A stretch of DNA of 6,907 nt. It comes from Actinomycetota bacterium (GTDB lineage Bacteria > Actinomycetota > Acidimicrobiia > IMCC26256 > BP-133). The first letter of the stretch is position 1, and the number at the start of each line of letters is the position of its first letter. The position numbers were made by a program, and so were the translations under genes. The stretch lies in NCBI GenBank assembly GCA_030838815.1, contig JAUZEX010000035.1, positions 1 through 6,907 on the forward strand, given 5' to 3'. Shown here piece after piece: positions 5,460 through 6,907 of the stretch. The notes below the pieces were generated by a model that searched no databases, had not been told where the DNA came from, and saw nothing but the letters and a program-made list of their open reading frames with translations.

Positions 5460-6257
5460 TCACGCCCAGCGCACGATCTGGGCAAAATCGTCCGCCTCCA
5501 GGGACGCCCCGCCGACCAGGGCGCCGTCGATCTCGGGCTGGGCCATGATGGCGGCGATGTTGCCCGGCTTGACGCTGCCGCCGTACTGGATGCGGACCTG
5601 AGCCGCCGGGCGCTCCCCGGCGATGCCGGCCACCATCGAGCGGATCGTGCCGATCGTCTCGTTGGCGTCTTCGGGGGTGGCGTTGCGGCCCGTCCCGATG
5701 GCCCAGATGGGCTCGTAGGCGATCACCATGCCGCCGACCTGCTCCGGGGTCACACCCTCGAGCCCGGCCTGGACCTGGCGTGACACTTTGGCCGCCGTCT
5801 GCCCCCCCTCCCGTTCCTCCAGCGTCTCCCCGACACACATGATCGGGGTCATGCCGGCGCCCAGGACGGCCTTCACCTTCTTGTTGACCATCTCGTCGGT
5901 CTCGCCGAACAGCTCCCGGCGTTCGGAGTGGCCGACGATCACGTAGGAGACGGCCAGCTTGACCAGCATCGGCGGCGACACCTCGCCGGTGAAGGCCCCC
6001 TTCTCCTCCCAGAACACGTTCTGGGCCCCGAGCCCGATCGGGAGCCTGTCGGCTTCGATGACGGTCTGGACCGACCGCAGCGACGTGAAGCTGGGGCAGA
6101 GGACCACCTCGCAGCGCTCGTAGTCCTCCGACGACAGCCGGTAGCTCAGCTTCTGCACCACCTGGATGGCCTCCAGATGCGTGTGGTGCATCTTCCAGTT
6201 CCCGGCCATGATCGGCTTGCGGCCGGTGCCGGTGTTTCTCTGGTCCGGGTCCGCCAT
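5460..6257 (-). CDS. tpiA: Triosephosphate isomerase
   Basis: This complete 265-residue cytoplasmic enzyme of glycolysis and gluconeogenesis interconverts dihydroxyacetone phosphate and glyceraldehyde 3-phosphate through an enediol. The active-site set is intact: N20 and K22 in AGNWKMH, the electrophile H110 in VGHSER, and the catalytic base E182 in AYEPIWAIGTG (residues 180-190, the family signature). The phosphate-binding YGGSVK follows at 225-230 and ALVGGASL at 246-253. Length is close to the family norm, with a short N-terminal extension of about 13 residues. The ATG at 6257 follows the pgk TAG with no gap. GGAGG (6273-6269), inside the end of pgk, is its ribosome-binding site at 11 bases, so translation is probably coupled. 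It was recently or ancestrally co-transcribed with pgk and secG. Confidence 0.98.
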   Translation of the reverse strand: MADPDQRNTGTGRKPIMAGNWKMHHTHLEAIQVVQKLSYRLSSEDYERCEVVLCPSFTSLRSVQTVIEADRLPIGLGAQNVFWEEKGAFTGEVSPPMLVKLAVSYVIVGHSERRELFGETDEMVNKKVKAVLGAGMTPIMCVGETLEEREGGQTAAKVSRQVQAGLEGVTPEQVGGMVIAYEPIWAIGTGRNATPEDANETIGTIRSMVAGIAGERPAAQVRIQYGGSVKPGNIAAIMAQPEIDGALVGGASLEADDFAQIVRWA

Positions 6258-6907
6258 CTAGCGCTTCCCCTCCCTCAGGGCCCGCAGGCCGGGCAGATCT
6301 CCCTGCTCCAGGAACTCGAGCGACGCCCCGCCCCCGGTCGAGAGGTGGCTCACCCGCTCGGCGAGGCCGAACTTGGCCAGGGCGGCGGCGCTGTCGCCCC
6401 CGCCGACCACGCTGTACCCGTCGGTCGACGCCACCGCCTCCGCCACCGCCCGGGTCCCGGCCGCGAACGGCTCCATCTCGAACACGCCCATCGGCCCGTT
6501 CCAGAACACCGTCCCCGCCCGGGCCACCTCGGCGGCGTAGCCGGCGGCGGTGACCGGCCCGATGTCGAGGACCTTCCAGCCGTCGGGGACGTCGGAGGCG
6601 GCGACCACGGCGGTCAGGGCGTCGGGCGCCATGTCCCGGGCGATGACGACGTCGGTCGGCACCGACACCCGGCCGGTGGCGAGGCGGTCGCGGCACTGGT
6701 CGACCTGGTCGAACTCGACCAGGGACTCGCCGACGCCGTAATCCTGGGCGGCGAGGAACGTCGAGGCCATGGCCCCACCGACGAGCAGCAGGTCGCACTG
6801 GCCGAGGAGGGCGTCGATCACGCCGATCTTGTCGCTGACCTTCGACCCGCCGAGGAGGGCCACGAAGGGCCGGGCGGGCTCGTCCAGCATCCGGCCGAGC
6901 GCCTCGA
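6258..6907 (-). CDS. pgk: Phosphoglycerate kinase, C-terminal part, 5' end outside window
   Basis: About 215 residues of the C-terminal nucleotide-binding half of phosphoglycerate kinase are present. The enzyme transfers phosphate from 1,3-bisphosphoglycerate to ADP in the cytoplasm, the first ATP-forming step of lower glycolysis. The visible sequence opens with EALGRMLDEPARPFVALLGG and then SKVSDKI, the start of the C-terminal Rossmann domain. LLLVGGAMASTFL, VFWNGPMGVFE (adenosine-binding region) and VVGGGDSAAALAKFG with HLSTGGGASLEFLEG-like HLSTGGGASLEFLEQGDLPG follow in family order. A normal enzyme is about 390-400 residues, so somewhat under half is missing upstream of base 6907. The frame remains open to the window edge; the Met at 6890 is internal. 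It ends TAG, immediately followed by the tpiA ATG. Confidence 0.97.
   Translation of the reverse strand, partial: EALGRMLDEPARPFVALLGGSKVSDKIGVIDALLGQCDLLLVGGAMASTFLAAQDYGVGESLVEFDQVDQCRDRLATGRVSVPTDVVIARDMAPDALTAVVAASDVPDGWKVLDIGPVTAAGYAAEVARAGTVFWNGPMGVFEMEPFAAGTRAVAEAVASTDGYSVVGGGDSAAALAKFGLAERVSHLSTGGGASLEFLEQGDLPGLRALREGKR

Noticed and set aside
5401..6798. 465-aa minus-strand open frame across pgk and tpiA
   Set aside because: It is in a different frame from the two well-supported glycolytic genes and is extremely Arg/Gly-rich; a shadow frame.

Overview
The window is very GC-rich, uses GTG as well as ATG starts, and looks like chromosomal DNA of a high-GC actinobacterium. An Acidimicrobiia-like lineage is possible, but that is inference from gene order and protein style. 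Most of it is housekeeping sequence. No CRISPR array, insertion sequence, integrase, toxin-antitoxin pair or defence cassette is visible.

Right part, minus strand (6907 down to 1743): a compact run of five genes, all in one direction. It begins with the C-terminal half of phosphoglycerate kinase (pgk), cut by the window edge. Then come complete tpiA, whose ATG directly follows the pgk stop, and secG, which starts with GTG behind an AAGGAG site. Next are two large extracytoplasmic solute-binding proteins of the peptide-binding (SBP_bac_5) family. The first (604 aa) has a proline-rich cytoplasmic tail and a transmembrane anchor instead of a lipobox. The second (534 aa) has a lipoprotein-type signal and overlaps the first by 4 bp (GTGA). 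No permease or ATPase gene lies with them. This orphan pair is the most interesting part of the window.

Middle, minus strand (1698-1570): tRNA-Leu with anticodon GAG, lacking an encoded CCA, followed by a clear Rho-independent terminator.

Left part: a short plus-strand pair, a DUF1232 membrane protein and the remains of a PAP2-family phosphatase. The phosphatase is frameshifted and truncated shortly before the 3' end of the tRNA gene. Diverging from this pair, on the minus strand, is an AlkB-type 2-oxoglutarate/Fe(II) dioxygenase that runs off the left edge. It is recognised from the HQD metal motif and the NFYAPGAK segment. The 279 bp between the divergent genes hold a possible 40-codon minus-strand ORF and weak -10-like elements.

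Functionally, pgk and tpiA belong to lower glycolysis and SecG to protein export. The two binding proteins are secG's downstream neighbours, and both would be Sec clients. AlkB would repair alkylated nucleic acids. Only alkB and pgk are cut by the window edges.
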